This document shows positions 34,914-43,819 of a stretch of 64,000 nucleotides of DNA, piece after piece. The translations under genes were made by a program, and so were the position numbers. Source of the stretch: JBBPYC01 sp038200275 (lineage in GTDB: Bacteria; Pseudomonadota; Gammaproteobacteria; Burkholderiales; Burkholderiaceae_C). Below the pieces are notes generated by a model. The model saw nothing but the letters and a program-made list of their open reading frames with translations, was not told the DNA's origin and made no database searches. The stretch is from positions 78,099 through 142,098 of the forward strand of contig JBBPYC010000002.1 of the NCBI GenBank assembly GCA_038200275.1, written 5' to 3'. The first letter of the stretch is position 1, and each line of letters begins with the position of its first letter.

Positions 34914-35461
34914 GGCTTGAGCCTCAGCACCGACAGGTTGAACTGGCTGGCCATCCGCTGTGCCTGTTCGGGCCTTGCCGCGCCCATGCTCTGAATATTG
35001 AGCCCGTCGATCAGGATCGCCGGCGTCTGGTGCGACAGCGCAACCAGCGCGGCCTGCAGCGCAGCCAGGTCGCCTTCGAGCCGCACCGCCAGCGGGATCC
35101 GATCGAACTGTTTTTCGTCCTTGGCTGGCAGCACCTGGCTGCTGACCAGCTGCAGACCGGCGTTCGTGAACACGGTGCGCACGCGCTGCTGCGCGTCGTT
35201 GCCAGCCTGGGTCAGGTCTTGCGTTGCTGCGTAGGTCAGTTCGCCGAGCTGGTTGCGCGCAGCCGCCTCCGCCTGCTCGAGTGCCTTGCCACCGGCGATC
35301 AGGCCAGCCAGCCGCGCATGGCGCGGCTCAAGTTCGGCAATGCGCTGCTGGGCTGCATGCCGCAGGTCCACCACGTACAGGCCAAGCGCGACGAGCGGCA
35401 ACAGGGCGAGCAGTGTCACGGTGGCCAGCGCGATCAATTGCCTACGCAGCATGCGCTTCAT
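34910..35461 (-). CDS. gspM: Type II secretion protein GspM (GspMb/PilO-like)
   Basis: 183 residues with one N-terminal helix (LIALATVTLLALLPLVALGLYVV), a short coiled coil (RHAAQQRIAELEPRHARL) and a C-terminal ferredoxin-like domain (VRLEGDLAALQAALVALSHQTP). It belongs to the inner-membrane platform, pairing with GspL. Overlaps gspL (ATGA at 35458-35461) and the GspN-like gene. Confidence 0.87.
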   Translation of the reverse strand: MKRMLRRQLIALATVTLLALLPLVALGLYVVDLRHAAQQRIAELEPRHARLAGLIAGGKALEQAEAAARNQLGELTYAATQDLTQAGNDAQQRVRTVFTNAGLQLVSSQVLPAKDEKQFDRIPLAVRLEGDLAALQAALVALSHQTPAILIDGLNIQSMGAARPEQAQRMASQFNLSVLRLKP

Positions 35462-36648
35462 GGTGACGCTGTGCCGCCGACCACGAACGGGCTGCCGCCG
35501 CCAGCCGCCTGTGCCGGCACGGCCGGCGCAGCCGGGGCTTGCACCGGCGCGGCAGCGGCCACGTTCACGCTGGGCGGCGGCCGAAACGCATCGGCTTCCA
35601 GGGCGAATTCAACATCGAAGTTCTCCTTCGGCGAACCCGGATAGCGCGTGGCCGGCGTCGGCGCCTTCACGTCGCGCAGGCCGGGTTGGGCGCCGAGTGT
35701 CTGCATGAGCGCTGCCGCATTCGTCGCCTGGCCGGAGATGCGCACCTTGAGGCCATCGAGCTGCAACGACGTCAACGCAGTGTCGTCGGGGATCACCTGG
35801 GTCAGGCGATCGAGCACGCGCAGCGGATCGACATGGTCGAAGAACACGTCGCGCAGCGTCGTCAGTCGGTCGGATGCTGCCACCAGCCCGGCACGTTTTG
35901 CGACCATCGGCGCGGCCGACTGCGCAAGCCGCGCGTAGGCGTCTTCGGCCCGCAGCGCACGCCAATTCAACTGCACGGTGGGCGTCAGCAGCACGGCCAG
36001 CAGCAGCAGCGCGATCAGCAGCAGCAGCAGCAGGCGCCGGCGCCGGCCCGCCAGCGCGCGCGCGGCCCGGCGTGGTTCGCCGAAGCCGTGCAGCTGCATC
36101 GGCAGCGCTGCATCATCGCTGGCGACCGCCCAGACCTCGACTGCGGCCGGATCGTCGAGCCCTGGGGCCCCAAATGTCTGCGCAACCGAATACAGGCAGC
36201 GCTGCGCCCCGCTGCGCGATGCGAGCGCGATGTCGACCTGGCGCCGCCCATCGGCGGCGACCGTGCTGCGGTGGCCCCAGGTCAGGTCATCACGCGGAAA
36301 CGGGCTGGCACTGGCGACGTCGAGCGCAACCGCATCGGCCAGCGCCGCTTCGTCCATTGCGGGGACGCGCAGATGACGGTGCAGCACCTGGTCTTCCGGT
36401 AGCTCCACCGCAGTGGCGTAGGAAGCAGAAGCCACATTACCGACGCGGCGCGGCGCGGCGGGCTTGAAGGTCTGGCCGTCCAGCCAACGCTCGCTGCCGT
36501 CTGCGCGCAACAGTCGCACCGGCTGCGACGGGGTCAGCCACGCGCACGCGCGCGTACGAAGCAACGCCTGCCAGCCCGCGCGCAAGTCGCGTCCGAAGCT
36601 GCTCAGGTCGATGCCGAACAGGCGCGATTCATGGGAGAGTGAAGGCAT
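35458..36648 (-). CDS. gspL: Type II secretion protein GspL (PilM/PilN-type)
   Basis: 396 residues. Residues 1-~205 form a cytoplasmic PilM-like part (LLRADGSERWLDGQ, LRVPAMDEAALADAVALDVASASPF), then a long Leu-rich membrane helix (RRLLLLLLIALLLLAVLL) and a periplasmic PilN-like domain (RLTTLRDVFFDHVDPLRVLDRL, LTSLQLDGLKVRISGQ). A Pro/Ala-rich tail ends VVGGTASP, similar to the tails of the neighbouring GspJ and GspN-like proteins. It couples the GspE ATPase to the pseudopilus. A 210-bp gap precedes it, so it may have its own promoter. Confidence 0.87.
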   Translation of the reverse strand: MPSLSHESRLFGIDLSSFGRDLRAGWQALLRTRACAWLTPSQPVRLLRADGSERWLDGQTFKPAAPRRVGNVASASYATAVELPEDQVLHRHLRVPAMDEAALADAVALDVASASPFPRDDLTWGHRSTVAADGRRQVDIALASRSGAQRCLYSVAQTFGAPGLDDPAAVEVWAVASDDAALPMQLHGFGEPRRAARALAGRRRRLLLLLLIALLLLAVLLTPTVQLNWRALRAEDAYARLAQSAAPMVAKRAGLVAASDRLTTLRDVFFDHVDPLRVLDRLTQVIPDDTALTSLQLDGLKVRISGQATNAAALMQTLGAQPGLRDVKAPTPATRYPGSPKENFDVEFALEADAFRPPPSVNVAAAAPVQAPAAPAVPAQAAGGGSPFVVGGTASP

Positions 36649-36820
36649 TGACCAGAGAAGTAGGTATCCGGGCGGCGGTCATTGACATGGGGCAGACCGC
36701 AGCGAGGCGGAATTATCCCGCACTGCAATAAGACCATTCGGCAATTGAGTCCGGGCCTGCCTCAACCCGGTCGCGGCTTCGCCGATCGATTGTTTTAGCA
36801 TCCGGGCCGCCCGTCGCCTT

Positions 36821-36838
36821 AACGCTTGCTTAAGCGTT
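36821..36838. repeat. Palindrome AACGCTT-N4-AAGCGTT between gspK and gspL
   Basis: A perfect 7-bp inverted repeat with a 4-nt loop lies 20 bp past the gspK stop, in the only large gap (210 bp) of the secretion cluster. It has no T-run. It could be an attenuating hairpin or a binding site for a dimeric regulator. Confidence 0.6.
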
Positions 36839-36858
36839 GCCGGTGCGCCAACGGAGCA

Positions 36859-37707
36859 TCAACCACTTGGCACCGCCTCGATTCGGCGCGACTTGTGAAA
36901 GGTTGTCCATGGCAGCCCGGACTTGGCAGAAAACCGCAGGCTCACGCCGCGGCCAATCAGCGCGAACCCGCCGCTGGCGAGCGGCACGCGTGCGCGCATC
37001 CGGTACCGGCTGCCCGCGCCGCCATCGATGAACCCGGCTTCCAGCCCGGTGGTGTCGATGCCGACACGGCCGGCGCTGCGGCCCGCGGCGATCGCCTGTG
37101 CCTTGCCCAAGTCACCGCCGGCCAGCACCACCAGCACCGGCAGCGGCGCAGCCAGCAGATTGACCCGGCCGCTGCCGCGCAGGTCCGCAGTCACGAGCGG
37201 TGCGATCCGAGCAAAAAGCGGATAGTCCAGCCCTGGCACGCGCAGCAGATCTTCCGTTGCTTCGAATCCGATAGCACGGCCCCGTGCATCCTTCTGCGTT
37301 CGTACGGTCTCCGTTGCGAGCGCCAAGGCTTCGGCTGCGGGTGGACCCAGACCGCCAGCGATCCGGTAGAGCGCGGCCAGTAGCGGTGGCGGCGCGGCGT
37401 TGACGTCGATCAGGCCGTTCACCGGCACGATTTCGACGCTGATCGGCGTACTTCGGTAATTGGCGTCGATGACCGACAGCACGGCCAGCGGGGTCGGCAG
37501 CGCGGCCATCTGCTGCAGAACCAGTTCGATCGCGCCATCGCCCAGCGCCTGCGCGACGACGCTCTGGCGCGCGAGCGACACGATCCGGACGTTGTCGCGC
37601 ACGGCGTGGCTCGCGCCAGTCACCAACACCGCCAGCGCCGCGACTATCCACAACACGGCGATCAGCACCATGCCGCGCGGTTGGGTACGGGTGTGCGGGT
37701 GCGTCAC
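36859..37707 (-). CDS. gspK: Type II secretion minor pseudopilin GspK
   Basis: 282 residues. The prepilin-like start is RGMVLIAVLWIVAALAVL; it lacks the Glu5 of other pseudopilins, as is normal for GspK. LIDVNAAPPPLLAALYRIAG and FEATEDLLRVPGLDYPLFARIAPLVT are the SAM-like helical repeats of the family. GTG at 37707 overlaps the gspJ stop (GTGA); the longer open frame to 37794 lies within gspJ. GspK caps the pseudopilus tip with GspI and GspJ. Confidence 0.9.
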   Translation of the reverse strand: MTHPHTRTQPRGMVLIAVLWIVAALAVLVTGASHAVRDNVRIVSLARQSVVAQALGDGAIELVLQQMAALPTPLAVLSVIDANYRSTPISVEIVPVNGLIDVNAAPPPLLAALYRIAGGLGPPAAEALALATETVRTQKDARGRAIGFEATEDLLRVPGLDYPLFARIAPLVTADLRGSGRVNLLAAPLPVLVVLAGGDLGKAQAIAAGRSAGRVGIDTTGLEAGFIDGGAGSRYRMRARVPLASGGFALIGRGVSLRFSAKSGLPWTTFHKSRRIEAVPSG

Positions 37708-38471
37708 GACTGGGTGTCGCCGACCACGAAGCCACCGTCGCCGCCGCGTTCGCCGCTCGGCAGCGCGCGCATCGGAATCACCAGCTCTGGCCATGCGCCG
37801 TTTTCGGTGGTGATGCGCAGATTCACGCGGTCCGGCAGGCGGTCATCGACCGGCCAGCCGGGCACCCATTCGGACGGCATCACGCGGCCGTTTTCGTAAC
37901 TGACGGAGAAAGCAGAGACGCCGCCGACCAGCGCGCGCGCGGTGGCGTTGGACCAGTCGGGGAAACCGGGGCTATCGAACCACGGGACGAAGCGCAGTAC
38001 AAGTGCGCGCCGGCCCGCAACAGGCTCTACGCCGAGCTTGAAGAACGTCCGGCCGCCAGCACCGTAGCGCGCCGGCATGATGCCAATCCACGCAAGCGCA
38101 TCCGGTGCGCCCGCAAACATCACACGGCCGCCGGCTGTTTGCGCTTGCAGCGAGTCGACCTTGCGGCCCGAAACCTCGCCCAGCACGTTGCGCAGGAACG
38201 TGCTGACCACGCGAAAATCATCGGACTGCGCCAGCCGCTGGTCGATCTTTTCACCGGCCTGCCCCACTGTGCGCAACGCGCCGGCCAGGCCCAACATCAG
38301 CAGCGATAGAAGCACCAGCACGACAAGCATTTCGAGCAGCGTAAAACCACGCCCCTGCCCAGGCTTCGCTCCCGTGGGTCGGCTCTCGCCTACCCCCCAC
38401 CTGGGGCGACGCTTGCGGCCTGGCAAAGTCAGCTCCGCAGGGTCTTTTGAAATTCGATATATCGGTTTCAT
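37704..38471 (-). CDS. gspJ: Type II secretion minor pseudopilin GspJ, with long leader
   Basis: 255 residues from ATG 38471. The prepilin peptidase site is GRGFTLLEMLVVLVLLSLL at about residue 41, so the leader is about 41 residues instead of the usual 5-15. The leader (DPAELTLPGRKRRPRWGVGE...) looks like translated G-rich repeat DNA (38350-38450). No closer start codon exists. The mature part has the expected length and includes FRVVSTFLRNVLGEV and RALVLRFVPWFDSPGF. 120 bp separate it from gspI. Confidence 0.85.
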   Translation of the reverse strand: MKPIYRISKDPAELTLPGRKRRPRWGVGESRPTGAKPGQGRGFTLLEMLVVLVLLSLLMLGLAGALRTVGQAGEKIDQRLAQSDDFRVVSTFLRNVLGEVSGRKVDSLQAQTAGGRVMFAGAPDALAWIGIMPARYGAGGRTFFKLGVEPVAGRRALVLRFVPWFDSPGFPDWSNATARALVGGVSAFSVSYENGRVMPSEWVPGWPVDDRLPDRVNLRITTENGAWPELVIPMRALPSGERGGDGGFVVGDTQS

Positions 38472-38591
38472 CAGTCTGGAGAAACACCTGTGACAGGGCC
38501 GCTCCTGTCCACAGCCCGTGCGGAGGTTGGATGCCCTGGCTTCATTGGCCACGGGCAGCGCAAGCGCCGAAGCTGACGAATAGGAGCCGGC

Positions 38592-39005
38592 TCATTGCGA
38601 CGCCACCGGCAGTGGTGGTTTGCGTTCTGGCTTCAGAGTGGTCAGGTCGATCGAGCGGCGGCGGCCGTTGTCGTCCCATTGAACCGAAAGCGCGAGTTCA
38701 TACAAAGGGGGCACTTGCGGGTTGGCGGCGGCCTGGGTCGGATAAGGCGCACTGCGCGCGCTCCAGGCAAAATTTGCCGAGCGGCCCGCTTCATTCCAGC
38801 CACCGGGCGGCAACGCGTCGTGCAACGCGAGCAGCGATTCGGCCAGTTCACTGGCTTGTGTGACGCGTCCGATCTCCCCGACATTGCGCGCGCTGCTGCC
38901 AGTGGCACGATATAGCATGCCAAGCGAAATGCCCATGATCGCAAATGCAACCAGCAGCTCGAGCAACGTGAAGCCGCGCTGAACGCGTTTTGAATTTCGG
39001 CTCAC
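38592..39005 (-). CDS. gspI: Type II secretion minor pseudopilin GspI
   Basis: 137 residues with a short leader MSRNSKRVQRG and the cleavage motif GFTLLELLVAFAIMGISLG. The mature domain contains ELAESLLALHDALPPGGWNE and LYELALSVQWDDNGRRR. GspI starts the tip complex with GspJ and GspK. ATG overlaps the gspH stop (ATGA at 39002-39005). Confidence 0.9.
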   Translation of the reverse strand: MSRNSKRVQRGFTLLELLVAFAIMGISLGMLYRATGSSARNVGEIGRVTQASELAESLLALHDALPPGGWNEAGRSANFAWSARSAPYPTQAAANPQVPPLYELALSVQWDDNGRRRSIDLTTLKPERKPPLPVASQ

Positions 39006-39478
39006 GAGCCGATGCCTTCCTGCTCGACCCGGCCGAACAGCCAGTCCACCCGGAGCCGCACCCCGCTGCCGGACGGCCGCACGATGTCGATACTGCCGCC
39101 GGTAGCGCCGCCGCCGGGCAGAAATCGGATCGATGCGAAGCGGCCAGCGGTGATCTCCTGGTTCGCCACCGTGGCCCGCATCACGAGCGGCTCGGGCAAC
39201 CGGTGCGTCGCACCGCCTTCCACACCGTAGCTGCGCGCAGCCGTGTCGACGATGAATCGCACATCCGCACCCACGCTGATCGCCCGGGTGCGCGCGCTGC
39301 GCATGTCGGTGATCATGCTGCGCACGCTGTCACGGTATTGCGCGGCCTCGCGCAGCTTGCCGAACGCCAGCGGCACCAGCGCGACCAGCATGGCCAGAAT
39401 CGCGAATACCACCAGCAGTTCGACCAGCGAGAAGCCGCGCAGGCGGCGCAACCCCGATGCCGCGCCCACGCGCCGCAC
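39002..39478 (-). CDS. gspH: Type II secretion minor pseudopilin GspH
   Basis: 158 residues from GTG 39478. A ~15-residue leader ends RRLRG before FSLVELLVVFAILAMLVAL. The mature part has RDSVRSMITDMRSARTRAIS and SIRFLPGGGATGGSIDI, typical of the GspH fold. GTG 39478 lies 4 bp from the gspG stop; an open frame continues to 39535 inside gspG. A second GTG at 39469 is also possible. Confidence 0.85.
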   Translation of the reverse strand: MRRVGAASGLRRLRGFSLVELLVVFAILAMLVALVPLAFGKLREAAQYRDSVRSMITDMRSARTRAISVGADVRFIVDTAARSYGVEGGATHRLPEPLVMRATVANQEITAGRFASIRFLPGGGATGGSIDIVRPSGSGVRLRVDWLFGRVEQEGIGS

Positions 39479-39482
39479 CGCG

Positions 39483-39935
39483 TTACTTGACGTTCCGGAC
39501 GTCGGCGTTCTCCCCCTCGCCGCCCGGTGCGCCATCCGCCCCCAGCGAGGTGATCTCGATCGTGCCGCCCGGGCCCGAGCCGTTGTAGCGGTATGGCCGA
39601 CTCCACGGGTCGGTCGGTACCGCGCCGCCCTTCAAATACGGGCCGGCCCAGCCGTTTGCGGAACCCGGTTTGGCGACGAGTGCGCCCAGGCCCTCTTCGG
39701 TGGTCGGGTAGCGGCCGACGTCGAGCTTGAAGATCTCAAGGGCCTTGTCCAGGTCGGCGATCTGGACCGCGGCCGTCTTCGACTTGGCACCACCCAACTG
39801 GCCCAGCACCCGTGGGCCGACCAAGCCGGCGAGCAAGGTCAGGATGGCCAGCACGACCAGCAGTTCGATCAGCGTGAAACCCCGCGAACGCACGCGAGTC
39901 GGAGCACGTTTTGAAGCAAAAAAAGCAATTTTCAT
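39483..39935 (-). CDS. gspG: Type II secretion major pseudopilin GspG
   Basis: 150 residues. Leader MKIAFFASKRAPTRVRSRG, then GFTLIELLVVLAILTLLAGLVGP. The conserved region KTAAVQIADLDKALEIFKLD, GRYPTTEEGLGAL and GPYLKGGAVPTDPWSRPY, with calcium-site residues near the C-terminus, is characteristic of GspG. It polymerises into the pseudopilus. 12 bp after gspF. Confidence 0.95.
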   Translation of the reverse strand: MKIAFFASKRAPTRVRSRGFTLIELLVVLAILTLLAGLVGPRVLGQLGGAKSKTAAVQIADLDKALEIFKLDVGRYPTTEEGLGALVAKPGSANGWAGPYLKGGAVPTDPWSRPYRYNGSGPGGTIEITSLGADGAPGGEGENADVRNVK

Positions 39936-39947
39936 GAGGTAAAAATT

Positions 39948-41216
39948 CTATACAGCCAAGTCATTGATCGACAAGATGCCGAGCAGGATGGAAACGATGA
40001 TGCTGGCGATCACGACGCCCAGCACGAGGATCAGCACTGGCTCGACCAACGTCAGCGAACGCTTGATGCCGGTCTCCACTTCGCGGTTCAGGATGGTGGC
40101 GAGCTCCAGCATCATGGTGCCGATGCGACCAGTCTCCTCGCCGACGCGCACGAGGTTGATCGCAATCGGCTCGAAGATCTGCGTGGCGATCATCGCCTGC
40201 ACGACCTTGCCGCCTTCCTTGACGGACGGTGCAATCGTTTCCAAGCGCTGACGCAACCGCGCGTTGCCGACGGTCTCGCTCGCGATGTGCAGGGCCGAGA
40301 GCATCGGCACGCCGTTGCCCAGCAAGGTGCCCAGCGACCGCGCGAACAACGTGAGCTGATATTTGAGCATCAGCCCGCCTAGGATCGGCATGCGCAGCAT
40401 CAGCGCCTGCCACCAGTCGCGGCCGGATGCCGAGCGAAACCACCGCATCAAGAGCCACACCACCAGCGCGATGCCGATGCCGATAAACACGCCGTAGTCG
40501 GTGAATGCGCGGCCCGCAATCATCACGATGCGCGTGGGCAGCGGCAGCGCATCGCCCATGTCGGTGAACAGTTTTTCGAACTGCGGCACCACGAAGCCGA
40601 GCATCGCGATCACCGACAGCACCGCCACGCCGACCAGGATCATCGGATAGATGGTGGCCGACACCACGCTCTCGCGCAGCGCGCGCAACCGCTCCAGATG
40701 CTCGACCAGCCGCGTCAGCACTTCGGACAACTGGCCGCTGGCTTCGCCCGAACGCACCATGTTGATGTAGAAATCGCCGAACAGGTCCCGATGCCGACCG
40801 AGTGCGCGGCTGAACGGCACACCGCCCTTCACGTCGTCGAGCACCTGCTGGAGCAACTGCATCACAGCTGGCTTGGCTGCCATCTCGATCAGCACGCGCA
40901 GCGCGTTGTCGAGCGCCAGGCCCGCGCGCAGCATGATTGCGAGTTCGGTGGTGAACGCCTGCACGTCCTTGCGATCGGCGGGTGCGCGGGCGGCACGGCC
41001 GCTCATTTTGCGGCGTCCTGGTCCTGCCGAAAGCGCTGCACCGGGCCGGGCCACAGCAGCGCCCCAAGCGCCAGCCTGTGCGGTGCCTTCGATGCGGATC
41101 GGCGTCAGTCCGCGATCCCGCAATTGCTTCAGCACCACCAGATTATTGTCTGCGTCGCTGTGCCCCTCCACTACCTCGCCGTCGCTTTGCGCAGCGCGCC
41201 AGACGAACTCAGCCAT
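39948..41216 (-). CDS. gspF: Type II secretion inner-membrane protein GspF
   Basis: 422 residues, usual length. Two repeated GspF domains: the first has FTTELAIMLRAGLALDNAL and RSGEASGQLSEVLTRLVEHLER, the second FARSLGTLLGNGVPMLSAL and RVGEETGRIGTMMLELATIL. Three membrane helices are visible, the last being LVLGVVIASIIVSILLGIL. It is the platform protein that works with GspE. ATG overlaps the gspE stop by 8 bp. Confidence 0.95.
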   Translation of the reverse strand: MAEFVWRAAQSDGEVVEGHSDADNNLVVLKQLRDRGLTPIRIEGTAQAGAWGAAVARPGAALSAGPGRRKMSGRAARAPADRKDVQAFTTELAIMLRAGLALDNALRVLIEMAAKPAVMQLLQQVLDDVKGGVPFSRALGRHRDLFGDFYINMVRSGEASGQLSEVLTRLVEHLERLRALRESVVSATIYPMILVGVAVLSVIAMLGFVVPQFEKLFTDMGDALPLPTRIVMIAGRAFTDYGVFIGIGIALVVWLLMRWFRSASGRDWWQALMLRMPILGGLMLKYQLTLFARSLGTLLGNGVPMLSALHIASETVGNARLRQRLETIAPSVKEGGKVVQAMIATQIFEPIAINLVRVGEETGRIGTMMLELATILNREVETGIKRSLTLVEPVLILVLGVVIASIIVSILLGILSINDLAV

Positions 41217-42936
41217 CGTTTCGGTCCTGCGTCACGCGCAGCAGCTCGTCGAGGCTGGTGGTACCGGCTGCGACCTTGCGCAGTCCGTCTTCATAGAGCG
41301 TCAGCATGCCGGCCTGCGTCGCATGCGTTTGCAGCGCGCCCGCATCGAGGTTGTCCAGAATCGCGCGGCGCATCCGCTCGTCGAGCACCAACAGTTCGTG
41401 AATGCCGGTGCGGCCCTGGTAGCCGCTGTCGCGACACTGCGCGCAACCCGCCGGTTGATAAATCACCGGGTCGTCGCCGCAGAACCGCCGCAGGCCGCTG
41501 GAGTCCAACAGTTCGTCCGTCGGGTGATACGGCGTCTTGCAATGCGAGCACAACCGGCGCACGAGGCGCTGCGCGAGCACCGCGTTCACCGCCGAGGTGA
41601 TCAGGTAGCGCTCGACGCCCATGTCCTGCATCCGGATGATCGCGCTCGCGGCCGTGTTCGTGTGCAAAGTGGATAGCACCAAGTGACCCGTGAGCGCCGA
41701 CTGCACCGCAATCTGGGCCGTTTCGCCGTCGCGCATCTCGCCGATCATGATGATGTCCGGGTCCTGCCGCAGGATCGAGCGCAGCGCGTTCGCGAACGAC
41801 AGGCCAATCTGCGGATGCACTTGAATCTGGTTGATGCCTTCGAGCTGATACTCGACCGGGTCTTCGACCGTGATGATCTTGTTGGCGCTGGCGTCGATCT
41901 TCGACAGGCCGGCATACAGCGTGGTGGTTTTTCCCGAGCCGGTCGGGCCGGTGACCAGCACGATGCCGTGCGGGCGCTGCAGCAATGCGGTGAAGCGCTC
42001 GAAGTTGTCGCGCGCAAACCCCATGTCTTCCAGGCTGAAGCGCACGCTGGCGCGGTCCAGCACGCGCATCACGACGCTCTCGCCGTGCACAGTCGGCACG
42101 GTGGACACGCGCAGGTCGAGTTCGCGGCCTTTTACGCGGGTTTTGATGCGTCCGTCCTGCGGCAGCCGCCGTTCGGCGATGTCGAGATGCGCGAGCAGCT
42201 TGACGCGCGAGCTGACGGCAGCGCCGTGCTTCGGCGGCACCGGCTCGGCCGACGAGATCACGCCGTCCACGCGGTAGCGCACATGCAGTCCGTCGTCGAA
42301 CGGCTCCAGGTGGATGTCGGACGCGCGCAACTCAATCACGCGGCCGATGATTGCGTTGACGAGCCGGATCACGGGCGCTTCGCTGGCCAAGTCTTTCAAA
42401 TGCTCGACGAAGTCACCGGAGTCCTGGTTGTCGAACGCCGTGTCCGCCGCATCTGTTTCATTATTCGCATCAAGCGAATGGGTCAACGCCTTCTCGATGT
42501 CGGCTTCAAGTGCGAGCCACGGATGGATGTCGAGCCCGGTCGTCAGCTTCAGCGCCTTGAGAACGAACGCGTCCTGCGGCACCGCCATCGCCACTTCGAG
42601 CTGGCTGCCATGCTGGCGCAACGGGTAAACACTGTGGGTGCGCAAAAATTCCGGCAGCAGACCGTCGACATCGGGCGCCACTGCAGGGAAGTCGTTCTCG
42701 CTGGCCAGCGGCAGGTCGAGCTGCTGCGACAAAAACTGCATCACGTCCGGGTCCGATACCAGCCCAAGGCTGACCAGCACGCGACCGAGCCGACCTCCCA
42801 TTTGTTGCTGTGCGGCCAGCGAACGTTCCAGGTCGCGCGCGCTGAGCTTGTTGGCACCCAGCAGCAGTTCGCCCAACCGGGGCCGCGCTGCGCCGAAGTC
42901 TGGCTCAATGGCTACAGAAGCAGGAACGGCCGACAT
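41209..42936 (-). CDS. gspE: Type II secretion ATPase GspE
   Basis: 575-residue hexameric ATPase. The N-terminal part (LGELLLGANKLSARDLERSLA) is the MshEN/N1E domain. Walker A is GPTGSGKTTTLY; the Asp box and Walker B follow as TVEDPVEYQ and DIIMIGEMRDGETA (Met replaces the usual Ile/Val in GEIRD). The zinc-binding tetracysteine motif is present: LCSHC and, 32 residues later, CAQC. ATG 42936 gives MSAVPAS; the open frame to 43011 has no family match. First gene of the gsp cluster. Confidence 0.94.
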   Translation of the reverse strand: MSAVPASVAIEPDFGAARPRLGELLLGANKLSARDLERSLAAQQQMGGRLGRVLVSLGLVSDPDVMQFLSQQLDLPLASENDFPAVAPDVDGLLPEFLRTHSVYPLRQHGSQLEVAMAVPQDAFVLKALKLTTGLDIHPWLALEADIEKALTHSLDANNETDAADTAFDNQDSGDFVEHLKDLASEAPVIRLVNAIIGRVIELRASDIHLEPFDDGLHVRYRVDGVISSAEPVPPKHGAAVSSRVKLLAHLDIAERRLPQDGRIKTRVKGRELDLRVSTVPTVHGESVVMRVLDRASVRFSLEDMGFARDNFERFTALLQRPHGIVLVTGPTGSGKTTTLYAGLSKIDASANKIITVEDPVEYQLEGINQIQVHPQIGLSFANALRSILRQDPDIIMIGEMRDGETAQIAVQSALTGHLVLSTLHTNTAASAIIRMQDMGVERYLITSAVNAVLAQRLVRRLCSHCKTPYHPTDELLDSSGLRRFCGDDPVIYQPAGCAQCRDSGYQGRTGIHELLVLDERMRRAILDNLDAGALQTHATQAGMLTLYEDGLRKVAAGTTSLDELLRVTQDRNDG

Positions 42937-43029
42937 GGTGGGCAATTGAGTGGGAAGACGGTTGGAGGAAAAGCGGAGTGGGAATTTTGATGCCAACAGG
43001 CGAACCCTCAAGCCGCCGTGGCAGGTTGG

Positions 43030-43809
43030 TCAGTGCGAAGCAGCCTGGAGCCGTTTGAAGTCCCGATAAGACGTTGAGCTCCACAGCCGCACCAAGCTGC
43101 GCACGTGCCACAGCAGATGTTGCGTGCTGCGCCGGGTGGCACGGTTGCCCTCATGCAGCACGCGGGCTGCGTCGACCCGCACGATGCGCCAGCCCGCCAA
43201 TCTCATCCGGATGCACAAGTCGACGTCCTCGCAATACATGTGAAAGCGACTGTCGAAGCCGCCGAGTGCTGCAAACACCGGTGCAGGAAATACGAGAAAC
43301 GCCGCGTTGACCCAGTCCGGCGCAGACTCCGCGCTGCCGGTTGGCTCGGATTTCGTATAGCGCTGCAACAGCGCCAGCGGCGTGGGCAAACGCCGCTCGT
43401 GATCCTGCGCCCGGCCGCTTAAGCCAATCTGAACGGGGTAGGCGCAGCCCACGTCGGCAGGCACCAGGGCATCGATCAACAACGCCAGCGGGTCGCCAAT
43501 CAACCGAACGTCCGGATTCATCACAGCGAAATAGCGGCTGGCAACGGTCGAACCGTCGACGGCAAATGCGGCATTATGATTGGCCGCGAAACCGGTGGGC
43601 TGCAGGTTTGGCAAGATCACGAGTTCGAACGGCCAGCTTCCGGCGTCGAGTTCGCGCTGCAGCGCCGGCTCCGGCCGGTTCAGCGTCACCAGCACGCGCC
43701 GCAAATGGCCGGTGTGCAATGCAGCAAGCTGCGCGACGAGGGCAGTGACCTGCGCCCCGTGGCCGTGGCTTACGATCGATATGGTGAGACTGGCACCGCC
43801 AGGATTCAC
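43030..43809 (-). CDS. Family 2 glycosyltransferase, rhamnosyltransferase-like
   Basis: 259 residues. SLTISIVSHGHGAQVTALVAQ opens the GT-A domain, FAVMNPDVRLIGDPL holds the DxD-equivalent NPD motif, and RFHMYCEDVDLCIRMRLAGW carries the ED acceptor motif. This pattern is typical of WbbL-type rhamnosyltransferases. It starts with GTG 43809, 10 bp after rfbC, and is the last gene of the rhamnose operon, which supports dTDP-L-rhamnose as donor. It may add a rhamnose to the lipid carrier or the growing O-chain. Confidence 0.83.
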   Translation of the reverse strand: MNPGGASLTISIVSHGHGAQVTALVAQLAALHTGHLRRVLVTLNRPEPALQRELDAGSWPFELVILPNLQPTGFAANHNAAFAVDGSTVASRYFAVMNPDVRLIGDPLALLIDALVPADVGCAYPVQIGLSGRAQDHERRLPTPLALLQRYTKSEPTGSAESAPDWVNAAFLVFPAPVFAALGGFDSRFHMYCEDVDLCIRMRLAGWRIVRVDAARVLHEGNRATRRSTQHLLWHVRSLVRLWSSTSYRDFKRLQAASH

Positions 43810-43819
43810 CGCCCGGTGC

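Noticed and set aside
33411..34994. 527-codon plus-strand frame
   Set aside because: Antisense to gspD and the GspN-like gene, Arg/His-rich.
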